A stretch of 64,000 bases of DNA from Saussurea involucrata (GCA_033807775.1 CM066315.1:9986501-10050500); one strand, 5' to 3'; positions 34,195 through 45,805 are shown, counted from the first letter of the stretch. Made by a program: numbers and translations. The notes: generated by a model not told the origin, from the letters alone.

Positions 34195-35866
34195 GGCATG
34201 TCACGTATTTTCACGGTGACTTTCAGTCACCTTCCCGGCTCCCCCTTTCCCAAAACTTTCACTCTCCTCCCCCTGGCCCATCGCTTTCTTCTTCACGGCA
34301 AGTACCCCAGCCCAACAACCCTTCTTTTCTGGACTCTTGCTATACCTTACCGGCAGATCCCCTTTTCTCCATGGCGACTACGATCAAAACCCACACTCCA
34401 TCGCTATGACAGAACGCCGACAACACTATTCTCCACCCTCCTTTTCGAACCCAGATTTGAAGGTTTTTCATTCTCTTATATGGGGTTGTCAGATTTGAAG
34501 CTTTTGAATTTTCTTATTTAAGTTTAGATTTGAAGCTTTTAGAATTCCAGATTTGGGTTTTTCATATTTGAAGCATTTCAATGTATACCTTTTGGTTTAT
34601 TAGATTTGTTGGGTTTTATTTTTGAGACTTTTTATTCAAAAACCCGGTTAGCATCAATTGGGTTAAGGCATGCCTCTGTAGCTGGAACATCATAAACCGA
34701 TCTATGTCTGCATGTAAAAATATTTATTGTAAGTGGAGAAATTTCGGATGGGTTGGTTGCCATCAATTTGGTTATTATATTCATCCTACATCAGTGAATA
34801 ACTCCGTTCAATCATAATCACAAATAAGAACCCAGAAAATTCCACCAGAAACAGAGAACATAACATTTCAATTTTCCAAATATTAACATAAACGATTGAA
34901 CAGTGACTAGGTATCAATCAAGGTTATCAAGTTAGCCTAATATATAATAGAAATATAAAATTTAAGGCAGGTGATTGAGGGAGATAACTCGTTCACGAAG
35001 ATTACAGAATTTCACATATAGAATGAGAACATTGGTTTCTTCATGATATGTTCCTTTCCTTTCGATGCACCCAGGAGATTAACTCTGTGTCATTGTGAAG
35101 TTGATATAACATAAAATCCTTTCCTTTAACGAAACCACCGATTTGTAGCAATCTTACTAAGCTTACAACATACAAAAATCAATCGTATCTAGGTGCTCCC
35201 TTTCGATCATTTTCTCTTTCTCTCTCACTACTAATCGAAAACCAGACAACCCTTTTTGTGACCAACGTGGTCAGAAATAGGAAGGGTGGAGTCGGGCGGA
35301 GATGGATCTAAGACAAAAACGACAAAATCGAGTGGAGACAAAAGTCGTCTTCTTCGTTGGAGACCCTCACCATCGTTGCCTTGTTTGCCGATGACCCTCA
35401 CCAGGTAGTAGGATGCAGGAGATATATAGGATGGGAGGTGTGGATCAGTAGTGCAGGAGGGAGGGAGATCGAGAAGAGGTTTAGCCGGAGGTGAGGGTCG
35501 GAGTTCACAGGAAAGGGAGGAGTGAGCGTCGGCCGGAGTTCAAGGGGAAGGGATGAGAATGACGATATCTTCTTATATATTAGAGAATATTAATAATATA
35601 TTTCATCGGTACATAAATATATATATTTTTTATTTTTAAATTAAAATAACACAAAACAAAGTAAAAAGACATTAATACCCCTTAGTTAACATAATTTTTT
35701 TAACTGAAGTTATTTAAGGGGACCAAAATTAAAATCAAGTGACAACTACAGTGACTAAAAGTGTAATAAAATGTCAACCACAATGACCGAAATTGTAATT
35801 AATTTAAAATAGAGACTAGACTTGATACTAAGTGACAACCACAGGGACCAAAAGTGTAATTTACTC
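33948..35866. mobile_element. Non-autonomous MULE (GAGTAAATTAC ends)
   Basis: GAGTAAATTACACTTTTGG...CCAAAAGTGTAATTTACTC with perfect 9-bp TSD TATTAAAAA (33939-33947, 35867-35875). The 1919-bp element has TIRs of about 200 bp. The interior includes a 107-codon plus-strand frame (34198-34521) and, on the minus strand, a GC-richer part around 35200-35560. Neither resembles a protein I know; they may be captured 5' gene ends. It shares GAGTAAA...GGTCC end design with 19371-21549 and 57688-58859. Confidence 0.9.
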
Positions 35867-35974
35867 TATTAAAAATAAAGAGGTTGTTAAAGTTTTATAT
35901 GCTTAATTCATTAAAAAAAGATTTATAATAAGACAAAACTACTTTTTTTAAAATAATAGACTAAAGAAAAAACT

Positions 35975-36065
35975 AAACTTGGCAACTTGCACAGGGTGAG
36001 ATTTAAACCCCGGTAAACCACAAATCCACATAGAAGCTTTAGCCACTGCGCTGGAGCTTGATTTG
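35975..36065 (-). repeat. tRNA-like SINE fragment
   Basis: On the minus strand, GCGCAGTGGCTAAAGC resembles a pol III A box and GGGGTTTAAATCTCACC a B box, about 40 bp apart. It lies inside the hAT element. No tail or TSD is evident. Confidence 0.5.
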
Positions 36066-36409
36066 CGAAACTTATTGCATTGAATAATTTATATATTTTA
36101 TTATAAGTAAAAAATTAAAAAATATTCGGAGGCCTCCGACGATCGGAGGCCCTGTGCGGTAGAACCGTAGAACCACTCCGCACACCCTCTTGCACGGCCC
36201 TGCCGTTTATCAAACGTTTACTCGGGTAAGCACTTATCAAGTCATATTATCTTATGAATGAATATGACAAGAACCAAAGATCTCACCCAGTAAGAGCTAA
36301 GGCAAGGACCGAGAGTCTTACCCCGGTAAGTGATTGTGAAGACTCTTACCATGGTTAACGTTTATCGAAAAAATTATTGCATACGGTATCGTTTTGATGT
36401 ACCCATTAA

Positions 36410-36703
36410 GGGGGTGTTTGAGAGTGCTTATATTTTTGACTTATTTGCTTATAGCTTCTCCCCACCGCAAATAAGCAGTTTGGATAGAAAAAATCAAAAG
36501 TGCTTATTTGCTTCTCCTCACCACAAATAAGTTGTTTTTGATAAGTCAATTCATACCTACTTATTTAGTTCTCCTTATTTCCTTATCTATCCAAATTACT
36601 TTTTTACCCTCAAATTTTAACAAACACTTTTTAAAAACTGTTTTTCCTCACCACATAAGCAAATAAGCATAAGTTAAAAATATAAGCACTCCCAAACACC
36701 CCC
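36410..36703. mobile_element. Tourist-like MITE
   Basis: GGGGGTGTTTGAGAGTGC...GCACTCCCAAACACCCCC with TAA on each side (36407-36409, 36704-36706). It is 294 bp and strongly foldback. It sits inside the remaining part of the MITE 32702-36771. Confidence 0.88.
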
Positions 36704-36960
36704 TAAGTAAGTGATATTGTTAAATTTTACCGATGAACGCTTACCTCGATAAGCGTTTGGTAAACGCCCCCTAAATTTTAAACGTTATACTTTTAAGGTT
36801 TGGAGTTGTGGATTTATGTAAGAATCTAGAATATTTATAGTTTATATAGATGATACTATGATAAATTTGTAGATCTTGGAATGATAAATTTAACATTATT
36901 ATGAAAATAGAAAAAAGATTTGTTAGAAAATGGTTCTTTGAAGAGAAACTAAAGTAATTA

Positions 36961-37343
36961 GAGCATCTCCAACAACATTGCTAAAATAGAAAAAAGTGGG
37001 TTTTTGTTTGCTATTCTTCTCCAATAGCATTGTTATCTTGATTGCTAAAATAAAGATTCTTGAAAAAATCTCTAAATATAGAGAATTCTCCATAATTCTC
37101 TAAATAGGAGAGGGAAATAATTATTTAATTCAATCCACCAATGACATAATTCTTTTATCATTTATATTAAGTTTTTCTTTTAAAGTGCATTGGGAATATA
37201 AATTAAAGAATATTATATTAATATAATTTGTGTTAAAATATCTAAAATAGCAAAGCTGTTGGAGATTAATGTAACATTTTTAGAGATTTTAACTTTTAAT
37301 TCTCTATTTTGGAAAAATTACAGCAAAGCTGTTGGAGATGCTC
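36961..37343. mobile_element. Tourist-like MITE (GAGCATCTCCAACA type)
   Basis: GAGCATCTCCAACA...TGTTGGAGATGCTC with TTA on each side (36958-36960, 37344-37346). It is 383 bp and AT-rich inside. This terminal sequence is widespread in plants. Confidence 0.88.
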
Positions 37344-37608
37344 TTAAGAAACGTGTTTAATCATATATTATATACCATGCATGAATCTGCACACACACAT
37401 ATATATATGGTCATATGTAATTTTTATTCAAAGTCATATATATGGTAGATTAATTAGTAAATGACATGAGCTAGCTTCTAAAACAAGAAGTTGACTAGAT
37501 ATTATTAATATGCAGCATATATAAAATTTTAAAAAAAAGTTTAATGTATTTTTTCAAGCATTTAATCAATTAAGGCATAAAAGAACCTGTATCCGCATTT
37601 GATATATA

Positions 37609-38154
37609 GGGTTAGAGCATCCACACGCGTCCTGCAAGAGCTCTTGCAAGATAACATGGCATGCCATGTGTCTTGCAAGGCCTTGCAAGACTACCAACAT
37701 CTTGCACAATTAGCAAGGCCTTTCAACAATTAAATATATTAAACAAAATCATTTTTTAATTTAATTAATTTATTTGTTGTTTATTTAAACATTAAATATT
37801 AATATGTTTATTAAATCTATATTATTTATATTATAATTTATTAGTTTAGAAAATAGTTTGGTCTTGCATGTGTGTAGAAGGTGTTATTGCAAAGCTGATG
37901 TGACACTTTAGAAAGGAGTATGGTCTTATAGGTGTGTAGATGGTCTTAGGTTCTAGTGAGAAGTGATTATCAACCGTTGAATGAGAAATATGTGCACGTT
38001 AAATAAGATGCATTGAGATAAAATGTATTGAGATGCATCAAATCAATTCTCTTATAAGGCAAAATTCATGAGAGAATATAAGATTAAAAGTGATCAACGA
38101 TCCACTTCTTGTGCTTCTCACGTTAACCCCAACTTATCACACGATTCTTCGCCT
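37609..38154 (-). repeat. Inverted relative of 31299-31547, split by a MITE
   Basis: Its reverse complement begins GGCGAAGAATCGTGTGATAA and ends AACCTAACCCTATATATC. It shares GAGAAGC, TTGATCACTTTTAATCT and GAGAATTGAT segments with 31299-31547. A MITE (37615-37945) interrupts it near its left end. Confidence 0.65.
37615..37945. mobile_element. Tourist-like MITE (probable)
   Basis: GAGCATCCACACGCGT...AGGTGTGTAGATGGTC with TTA on each side (37612-37614, 37946-37948). It is 331 bp. The interior has CTTGCAAG-type palindromes. Confidence 0.75.
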
Positions 38155-38597
38155 TTGATATTTATAGGTAATTAAGAGGAATAAACAAATAAATAAATAG
38201 CCAACTCCAACTCGAATTCTGACTCCAATTCATTCATAGGATACTAATATTTTTTAAAGATGTTAATATTATCATTATGCAACATGTAAATAAATTAATG
38301 TTTAAGTTAGAAAATTAATAAAGAAGGCGAGTTGGCAAATAATATGACATATCCTGATAATGTCAAAGTCAACTTTGATTTTAATTATTAGTATGTATTA
38401 TATATTATAATAAGGGAAACAGTTTTTTGTTAACAGTGGATTTTTGAGTCTGTTTAATTGCGTGTACAGACTAATTTTTAAAAGATCATGACTGGCGTAA
38501 GAATACATTTTTTTTAATGTTTAACAAATAAGAAAAAAGGGGATATGAATAAACAAAAACAAAAGATGAAGTTAAAAGTAGAGAATTTTTATAATTA

Positions 38598-38652
38598 AAT
38601 TAGAAATTAGAAATTAGAAATTAGAAATTAGAAATTAGAAATTAGAAATTAG
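38598..38652. repeat. 7-bp tandem repeat (ATTAGAA)n
   Basis: About seven uninterrupted copies of ATTAGAA, ending at AATTAGGAATG. A simple microsatellite. Confidence 0.95.
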
Positions 38653-38799
38653 GAATGTGGGGTAATAGTAGTAGTGGGGGGAAACATGAGTATTTGTTTG
38701 TTGAGTGGATGAATTGAATTGAAAATAAGATGGGAGACAAAACAAGTGGTAAAGAGTAAAAGAGAATGAGTGTAGCAACCATCCAAAACACAAAATAAA

Positions 38800-38800
38800 C

Positions 38801-38860
<60 letters not shown>

Positions 38861-39114
38861 ACATTATTCCAGTACAGTATTATTCTATTCTATTTACTCT
38901 CTCTGTGTCTCATTTCTTTTACCCTCCAAAACTCACTTTTATTACTTGCTGTTCCATTTAATCATACCTTTTTTTCTTTCTCTTGTGTTCATGTACGTGT
39001 TTGAATTAATTTATGTGTTATTTAGTAGTATTAGTTTGTTGTATGAATTTTAGTTGATTGTTGCACAAATGAAATGACCCCTTTTAAAAGGAAATATAAT
39101 ATTGTTTTCTCTCC

Positions 39115-39150
<36 letters not shown>

Positions 39151-39590
39151 CCCACAAACAGACCAATCATCCTCATACCCTTTTTCCCTCATGCTCCCCC
39201 CTTCCCCTCCCTCGTGAACCCCTCCTTTCTTTCCTTTGCGAATATATTCTCTCTCTCTCTCTCTCTCTCTCTTCAATTCTTCTTCCTTATAAGAAAGATA
39301 CATACATCCGTCTGTATCTATATATATATTCCCTGCACTGCACCCTCCCCAATGCTTTCGTCTTGTCGAATTACCTTCCCCAACCCCACTCTATTTTCAA
39401 TTCTTTTTATTACACTATTATTCTTATTCTTATTCTTCCACTCCATCCATCCACTTAAATAAATAAATACTCCTAATTTCCTTCATTTACATATATATAT
39501 ATATATAGAGGCGGGTTCAAACGAGGAGCGTACCAATTTAAGAGAACGTGAGAAGCAATTGACAGTTATATATATATATATATGCCATTC
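38800..39590. repeat. Microsatellite-rich intergenic DNA
   Basis: (CT)n then (TA)n at about 38804-38860; (GA)n at about 39118-39148; (CT)n at about 39247-39272; (TA)n at 39492-39506 and 39570-39582. Between the last two lies a short foldback relic (GGGTTCAAACGAGGAGCG) related to 43971-44275. The reading frames here are low-complexity, not genes. Confidence 0.7.
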
Positions 39591-40159
39591 AGTCTAGAAT
39601 GACATGTAGCCAATTAATTAACTAATTATAGAAGAAATACCCCATCAACAACCCCTCCTCTTTAACTCTATATATTTCAAGAAATTAATTAATTAAACCA
39701 CACCAAATTTGCTTTTTAGGCATAATGTATGAGTGTTAAAAATATTTGCAATTAAAAATAAAATTAATTAATATGTTGAAAGGTGTGATATGATATGTAA
39801 CAACCCACTTTCTTAACATGCCAAAACAAGACATATAATATTAAATCGCCAAAACTTGGCCCAAGGTTCACACCATCAAAATTCAAAACTTTGGGTTTGC
39901 GGAACAACCCTAATTACAACTGAGAGTTTCTAATAACAAAAATGTAAAGGAAGTCCACTAATGCCAAGCCATGCCTGCTCTCACGCCTTCTCTTTACCAC
40001 TAGAGGAACTGCCCTTAACCTGCTTACCTGAAAAGGGTTCAGTTTTGAAAATGCGAGGGTTAGACCACAAGGTCTAGTGAGGTCCCTCAGTTACAATCAC
40101 ACCACATTTATCATTTAAGACTTTGCGAAACATAAATCAATGTAAAGTTTGGCAAACAA

Positions 40160-40305
40160 CATATGGGACACAACCCCCCATAAGCATCACACTAAAACAT
40201 ATGGGCCACACCCCCCATAAGCCTCATGCCATAACATATGGGACACACCCCATAGGCATCACACCATAACGTATGGGACACACCCCCATATACATCACAC
40301 CATGC
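40160..40305. repeat. Tandem array with TATGGG...CCCATA hairpins
   Basis: Four imperfect units contain CATATGGGACACACCCCCATA, or close variants, followed by CATCACAC. Each can fold with TATGGG against CCCATA. It lies in the solo LTR. Confidence 0.8.
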
Positions 40306-40489
40306 ATAAGTAATTTATATGCGACATTCATTAAGCGAACACACAAGTACAAGTAAATGAACAAGTACCATTAAGCTTTAGTTAGAAAAACTCACCTGAT
40401 ATGTTTACGTCCCTTTCCTACTCTGACCTGCACTTCCAAACGACCTACCTGAGCGAAAGGATGAAAACGCATAAGCTGGCTGCATCACT

Positions 40490-40740
40490 TATCCGGACAT
40501 ATACACTCTCCGGACAACACCCTTTTCCGGACAACACACTCTCCGGACAACACCCTTTTCCGGACAACACGCTCTCCGGACGACACATCCTATCCGGACG
40601 TCTCCTATCCGGACAACTCCTATCCGATCAACACCTATCCGGACAACTCCTGTCCGGACACACACATCCGATTATCGGACACTTACCCGGAAATATTCAT
40701 ATGAACAACGTGTCCGGACGTCAGGGAGTTTTCCGGACGT
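40490..40740. repeat. Array of TCCGGACAAC motifs
   Basis: More than ten occurrences of CCGGAC, many as TCCGGACAACACNCTNT at irregular short spacing. TCCGGA is itself a palindrome. The array is CpG-rich in an AT-rich region and opens a spurious plus-strand frame. It lies in the solo LTR. Confidence 0.85.
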
Positions 40741-41271
40741 CGGCCTGCTCCCTTTTTGGAGCTGAAATTAACTAAATAGTCCGAATCTCTCGGAACGAAG
40801 ATTAGCAGCAATACCAAGGTCATTAACCTCAAAAATTCCTGGAATCCTAGCAACTCAATCACACTACAGGGCCCAAACTCTCCCAATTAGTCTCATAACC
40901 CACTTTCAACCCCAAAACCCCAAAATAACCATTCTGATAATCAAACCACAGATTCGAGATTAAATGAGAGTTTACCTGGTGATTTCTTGTTGCGAATTCG
41001 AATCCCAAACACACCCTGGCTTTAGATTTCCAAGCACCAAGCTCCTTCTTCTCCAAAATCCCCAAGAGCTCCAAAACCCTTCTCCCTTCTCTTTCTCCAA
41101 AACACAGCCGTCACACACACTGATTCAGCCTAAAATGGAATGTTTCTAGGGTTTTGTGTCCAATATACACCTTGACCCATATTTACAAAATACACCCCTC
41201 AACTTCCATTTTATTAAATTCCACCACAAGACTTGGAACCCTTCCTTTTTGGACACGGTTACTACATGATA

Positions 41272-42026
41272 ATATTTAGTTGTTTAATTAATCTGTTGAA
41301 GGGGGTGGGTTAATTAATTAATTAATTAACTAACCAATAGAGCAGCTACTATAACTAGCTAATAAGTTAAATTGTTTAGCAAGTATTCATGTGATATTGT
41401 ATGATTAAACATTCATTCCTTGTTGTTAAATAAAACCTAATTAATTAATTAATTAACTATATATATATATAGAGAGAGAGAGAGAGTAATTAAATAATTT
41501 AATTAGGGTAGTGTAGTTGGTTTATAGGGGAACAAGTGGAGGAAAGCAATGGCATTAAGGCCAAGAAGTTAATTAATTAAGAGGGTAATTAATTAATAAT
41601 ATTGAGTTAAGGGAGGTAGGGGGTCACGTGGGTTGCATGTGGCATACTCAAAAGGTGGTGCTGGCCTGGGTAAATGGTAATGTTGTTGTCATGTCATGCG
41701 AGACAAACTTGGCCAGCTCTTCTGTCCAGATTCCCCTACTCTTGTTTCCTTCCATCCTTTCTTTCTTTCTTATTTCCACTTCTCCTTCTCCTTCTCCTCC
41801 TCCACTTCCATTTTTTCATATCCCCATTTCCTATCTATGATCTATCCACCCTTCTTTAATTAACAACTATTTTATTTATTCACCATCATATATATATATA
41901 TATATATATGCAATATCTTGTACCTTTTTAATCAATACAAAAATTTAATTAACTCATCATATATATATATATATATATGCATCTACATATTACTTAATTC
42001 AAATTCTTCTTACATACACAAACAAC

Positions 42027-42058
<32 letters not shown>

Positions 42059-42300
42059 GTATATATATAGATCAAAGTGAGATTTGATAATGATATCTAT
42101 AATCATGCTATATGCATGGACATGGTGATGGTGGCCAGGAAAGATAGATAGGCTTCCATTTAAAGATCATTGATGCAAAATCAAAAGTGGAAGGATGAAA
42201 ACAATATATCCATGAAGAATGCAGGGACCACTTTTGCAATCCACTCTATTTTCTGTGCTTCAATTCAAACCTCCAACTTAATTTATTCCCACAAACCTCT
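41272..42300. other. Upstream region of the CFL1-like gene
   Basis: AT-rich with TTAATTAA runs and TA microsatellites (41458-41472, 41889-41910, 41958-41978, 42028-42070). I see no gene; short CT-rich frames around 41740-41830 are low-complexity. Confidence 0.5.
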
Positions 42301-42305
42301 CTCTC

Positions 42306-42312
42306 TATAAAA
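42306..42312 (+). promoter_or_regulatory. TATA box of the CFL1-like gene
   Basis: TATAAAA inside CTCTCTATAAAACC, about 165 bp before the ATG. A (CTTT)n run in the probable 5' UTR follows at about 42338-42367. Confidence 0.65.
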
Positions 42313-42333
42313 CCAACTCTTCCTTGCGAATCG

Positions 42334-42364
<31 letters not shown>

Positions 42365-42474
42365 CTTTTCTGATCGTTAATTTGTATCCATTTGGTTTCC
42401 TTTCCTTTATTTTCGTTTCTTTTCTTTTGGGTGGGTGAAAGGTGAGTGTAATTAATTAGGTAGGAAGAAGACTT

Positions 42475-43430
42475 ATGACAACCCCTAACATGGCGGCGAT
42501 CACTGCATCGCTGGAAAGATCTCTTCAAAGCTTCTCTCTAAACCACCAGAGCACCACCAGCGCCAGCGGCGAAGCATTAGGTTTTGCGAGGTCATCGGAG
42601 TCTCGCTGCCAGCATTCACCAGACTCTTCCGACGCCACCTTGGAACTCAATTCAAATATAACACTACCCTACCATTGGGAGCAATGCCTCGATTTGAAGG
42701 TAATTAATTAACCCCTACCTACCTAATTACTCTCATATTTCCCCATTTAATTTAGAAATTCATAGCATATGTTAATATGTTATGTTGTTAATTTACGCAT
42801 TACAAACACAAACACAAATTGTTGTGTACACCTGGATATTCCAAAATTATTAAAATGTTGAAATATTAGTTTGTTATTATATATAAAAGTGTCTTTTTTG
42901 GTAAGACTTTGAAACCCTAAAAAAGAGCACAGATGAGGAAGAAAAGCAAAAAGCAAAAAGCAATAAGTTCTTGATTAGAGTATTAATTAATTAAATTTTA
43001 ACCATGATAAATGAAACAGACAGGGGAGGTGTATTACATAAACTGGAGAACAGGAATGAAATCGAAAGAGGATCCAAGGACTGTTGATGATGGTTTTAGC
43101 GGCTACTTTTACAGTGATGAGGAGGAGGAGGAGGAGGAGGATGAGGATGAGGATGAAGATGAAGAGGAGGAGTATGAGAGTGAAGGATCTTCGGTGGAGT
43201 CATCTCCGGCGGCGGCGCCGGCGGTGGCTTCATCTTCAAGAAAAGAGAAAGAAAACGATGAAGATGAAAGTAGGATAGGAGGCGGAGGAGGAGGAGGGGG
43301 GCATGTATTAGTGGTGGCGGGATGCAAGGGATGTTTCATGTACTTCATGGTGCCGAAACAGGTGGAGGATTGCCCCAAATGCTGTGGTCAACTTCTTCAT
43401 TTTGACCGATCCGATGATAATGCTGCTTAA
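42475..43430 (+). CDS. CFL1: CFL1-like WW-domain protein
   Basis: Two exons, 42475-42699 and 43020-43430, with a GT-AG phase-0 intron, give 211 residues. The WW domain spans the splice: LPYHWEQCLDLK | TGEVYYINWRTGMKSKEDPR (about residues 64-95). The first Trp, the Tyr-Tyr pair and the final Pro are present; Lys stands where the second Trp would be. An acidic Glu/Asp run follows (about residues 105-125), then Ala/Pro and Gly runs, and a CX2C...CX2C zinc-ribbon-like end (CKGC...CPKC). This matches plant CURLY FLAG LEAF 1 proteins, nuclear factors reported to repress cuticle development through an HD-ZIP IV partner. A second in-frame ATG five codons on (42490) has a better context (AACATGGCG) and may be used. 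No defect is seen. Confidence 0.85.
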
Positions 43431-43689
43431 TTACCTTCCCCCATGGTTATCATTCTCACTCTTTCTCTTTCTTTCTTTCTTTTTCTGTTGATTCTTTTTT
43501 TTCTCTCTCTTTAAATTAAGAAAAATAGGTGTCATGTGAGCGTTTCCTTCTGAGGTTTGATGTGTGGATTTTGAAATGAGATTAATTTATTATGCTAATT
43601 CTTTTTAATTTGTGTAACGTTCCCCATCCTTAGTTAGTTTTGATATAACTGAATTCAAGAATATTGTTAGCTAGGTATTTAAAGAAAGG

Positions 43690-43696
43690 TGATGAT

Positions 43697-43764
<68 letters not shown>
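43690..43764. repeat. TA microsatellite
   Basis: About 30 TA units downstream of the CFL1-like gene, directly followed by foldback elements. Confidence 0.95.
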
Positions 43765-43766
<2 letters not shown>

Positions 43767-43940
43767 GAGATCACGTGAAATAACACTAAACCTTCACAGC
43801 AAAAGACTGTGAAGGTAAAAACCTTCACAGGGTTTTTGCTGTGAAGGTTCGCTGTTTTCCGTACATTTACAATGAATTGCTGTGAAGTTTCAATGTTATT
43901 TTTTGGTCTCACGAAAACAGGTTGAGTGAACCCAACTTTT
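43765..43940. repeat. Foldback element in a TA microsatellite (family A)
   Basis: An imperfect inverted repeat built on ACCTTCACAG...CTGTGAAGGT, with ends GAGATCACGTGAAA and GAACCCAACTTTTATATAT. (TA)n flanks both sides. It is related to 16551-16752. Confidence 0.7.
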
Positions 43941-43970
43941 ATATATATATATATATAGAGAGAGAGAGAA

Positions 43971-44275
43971 GGGTTCAAACGAGAACGCTAACTATTTACG
44001 AGAACACGAGAACGGCCGTCCATGTACAAAATCACATGTGATTCACGTACAAAATCACATGTGATTTTACACTACCTGGATTTTGTACGTGATTTGTACA
44101 AAATCACATGTGATTTTACACTACCTGGATTTTGTACAAAATCACATGTGATTCACGTCCAGATTTTTAGGTAGTGTAAAATCACATGTGATTTTGTACG
44201 TGAATCACATGTAATTTTGTACATGGGCGGCCGTTCTTGTGTTCTCGTAAATAGTTAGCGTTCTCGTTTGAAACC
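43971..44275. repeat. Foldback element in a TA microsatellite (family B)
   Basis: Nearly perfect arms of more than 50 bp: GGTTCAAACGAGAACGCTAA... pairs with ...TTAGCGTTCTCGTTTGAAACC. The loop holds several AAATCACATGTGATTT palindromes and TTTGTACGTGA motifs in both orientations. (TA)n/(GA)n lies on the left and (TA)n on the right. Confidence 0.9.
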
Positions 44276-45685
44276 ATATATATATATATATATGTATGTA
44301 TGTGTGTGTGGGGGATGGGTAATGGGTTTGTTTAATGCGAGAGATTTTAATTAATGGTGAAGATGAAAGTCAACTAATAATAATAACAAAGGGTATATAT
44401 AATATATAATGAGGGAGACGTGTTGCTTTTCTTGTTTTAATTACATACATAGATGTTGGTTTAATATAATTAAATTAAATTAAATTAAATTAATTAATGG
44501 TTGAATATTGAAAATAGAGAATATGGAAATGGAATAAAAAGAAAAGAGTAGAAAATGAAAAATGGGAGGGTGTTTGTTATGTCAAGTACTGGGGACAGCA
44601 TCAATCTCTATCCAACAGTGATGGTAATGGTAATGGTAATGGTAGTAGTAGTAGTACCGTACAACCCTGTTTCTGCATAGATTCCTTCATCTTTGGCTCT
44701 TTCTTACTCCCTCTGCTCCTTGAGGAAAGAAAGGTTCCTTTTTACCTTCTTCATTGCCCTCTCATTATCACTTGGTCAAACACACACTCATACTATTTGC
44801 TATTGCTATTGCTATTGCTATTGCCATTCCCACTTATTATTCTTGGTAAACTTTGAATCTTAACCTTTTACATGGAGGCCAATCACCCTTTGCTTCTTTT
44901 TAATTTAATTTCTCACTACTTAATTTGCTAATAATAATAATAATAATAATAATAATTGAAGAACAGTTATATTTCAAATGCATGCTTTTTGTAATTAAAC
45001 ATACAAAGACAAATGCATTCAATAGATAGTGATATGTTTTATACATAAGTTGTCTTCTCCATGGTGTAGTATATATATATATATATATATAGGAGTACCT
45101 CTACCACCTTCTAATAATTCTGATTCTAATTCATTACAATAATTGATTTCAGTTGTACATTAATTAATGTACCTTTGATTCTTGTTGCATACTTTAATGT
45201 CTGGTAAATGTTGTGTAGAAGAAAAAAAAAACATATTATCGTAAAGAAAATTATGTATCGGGGAAAAAGGGAGTATACATATGCTTACATTTGATTAAGA
45301 TTGGTTGTTCATGACTTGTAATTTGATTCATAGACATGATTATGCATTGCAAGGTTTAATTTCCTCATTTGGTTTAGTATATATCACATGTGAATTTGTG
45401 ATATATATGTATACATTGCAACAAGGAGATGAGACTGGTTTTCTAAAACAACAACTATTTGGATTGCAAAGAAATGTCCACATGAACAAAGTAATTATAT
45501 ATGGAGCCCCACAAGTATCATGAACTTGATTGACCCTATGACAAAGGAATTCATGATGAAAGAAGCATTAATAAAGAAGCAAGATTGAATGACACACTAC
45601 TTTAAATGTTCTTATGTTTTTTTTTAAAGTGTGTCATAGGCTATGTCTAAACTAATCTCTAGACAAATTATGACTGTAAGACATC
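44276..45685. other. Microsatellite-rich intergenic DNA
   Basis: Runs include (TATG)n near 44290, TTAAA near 44470, (GGTAAT)n near 44622, (TTGCTA)n near 44800, (TAA)n near 44930 and (TA)n near 45070. The 72-codon frame at 45305 shows no family likeness. I see no gene. Confidence 0.5.
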
Positions 45686-45689
45686 AGCC

Positions 45690-45805
45690 CTGATTAAACC
45701 TCAGTGGCTACAAATGTTGTGTACGTCTGGATTCGAACCTTGGACAGATGGGATATTCCTCCACATCCTCAGAGCCTTAACCAGTACGCCACAACCCATG
45801 TGGTT
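45690..45805 (-). repeat. tRNA-like SINE fragment
   Basis: On the minus strand, GTGGCGTACTGGTTAAGG (A box, about 45775-45792) is followed 40 bp later by GGTTCGAATCC (B box, about 45729-45739), as in a tRNA-derived pol III head. It does not fold as a complete tRNA cloverleaf by eye, so I call it a SINE head. Confidence 0.65.

Larger units (their letters stand above)
32714..36202. mobile_element. hAT-like non-autonomous element, 3.5 kb with insertions
   Basis: The ends CAGGGTCGTTCA and TGCACGGCCCTG are inverted with two mismatches. A perfect 8-bp TSD CCGTTTAT lies at 32706-32713 and 36203-36210. It holds a Tourist-like MITE (33254-33582) and a MULE (33948-35866). The remaining 1.2 kb is AT-rich and has no transposase. 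GGCCCTGTGC occurs near each end in the same orientation. Confidence 0.88.
32702..36771. mobile_element. Tourist-like MITE split by nested insertions
   Basis: The ends GAGGCCGTTTATCAAACG (interrupted by the hAT element) and CGTTTGGTAAACGCCCCC pair as TIRs with three mismatches. TAA occurs on both sides (32699-32701, 36772-36774). Without the hAT element (32714-36202), the MITE at 36410-36703 and their duplications it is about 276 bp, a normal MITE length. Confidence 0.8.
39796..41266 (-). mobile_element. Solo LTR related to the two Ty3/gypsy elements
   Basis: TGTAACAACCC...GGTTACTACA with perfect 5-bp TSD TGATA (39791-39795, 41267-41271) and no interior: a product of LTR-LTR recombination. 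The segment GCGAGGGTTAGACCA..AGGTCTAGTGA (about 40050-40080) is shared with the LTRs at 49351 and 55576. The strand is taken from that similarity. It holds two repeat arrays (next entries). Confidence 0.93.

Noticed and set aside
38649..39462. Frames with Arg-Glu or Ser-Leu runs
   Set aside because: Products of (CT)n and (GA)n microsatellites.
43109..43378. Antisense Ser-rich frame opposite the CFL1-like exon 2
   Set aside because: A shadow of the acidic and Gly-coding repeats on the plus strand.
45690..45805. tRNA gene
   Set aside because: A and B boxes are present on the minus strand, but arms do not form a full cloverleaf by eye and the context is repeat DNA; a SINE head fits better.
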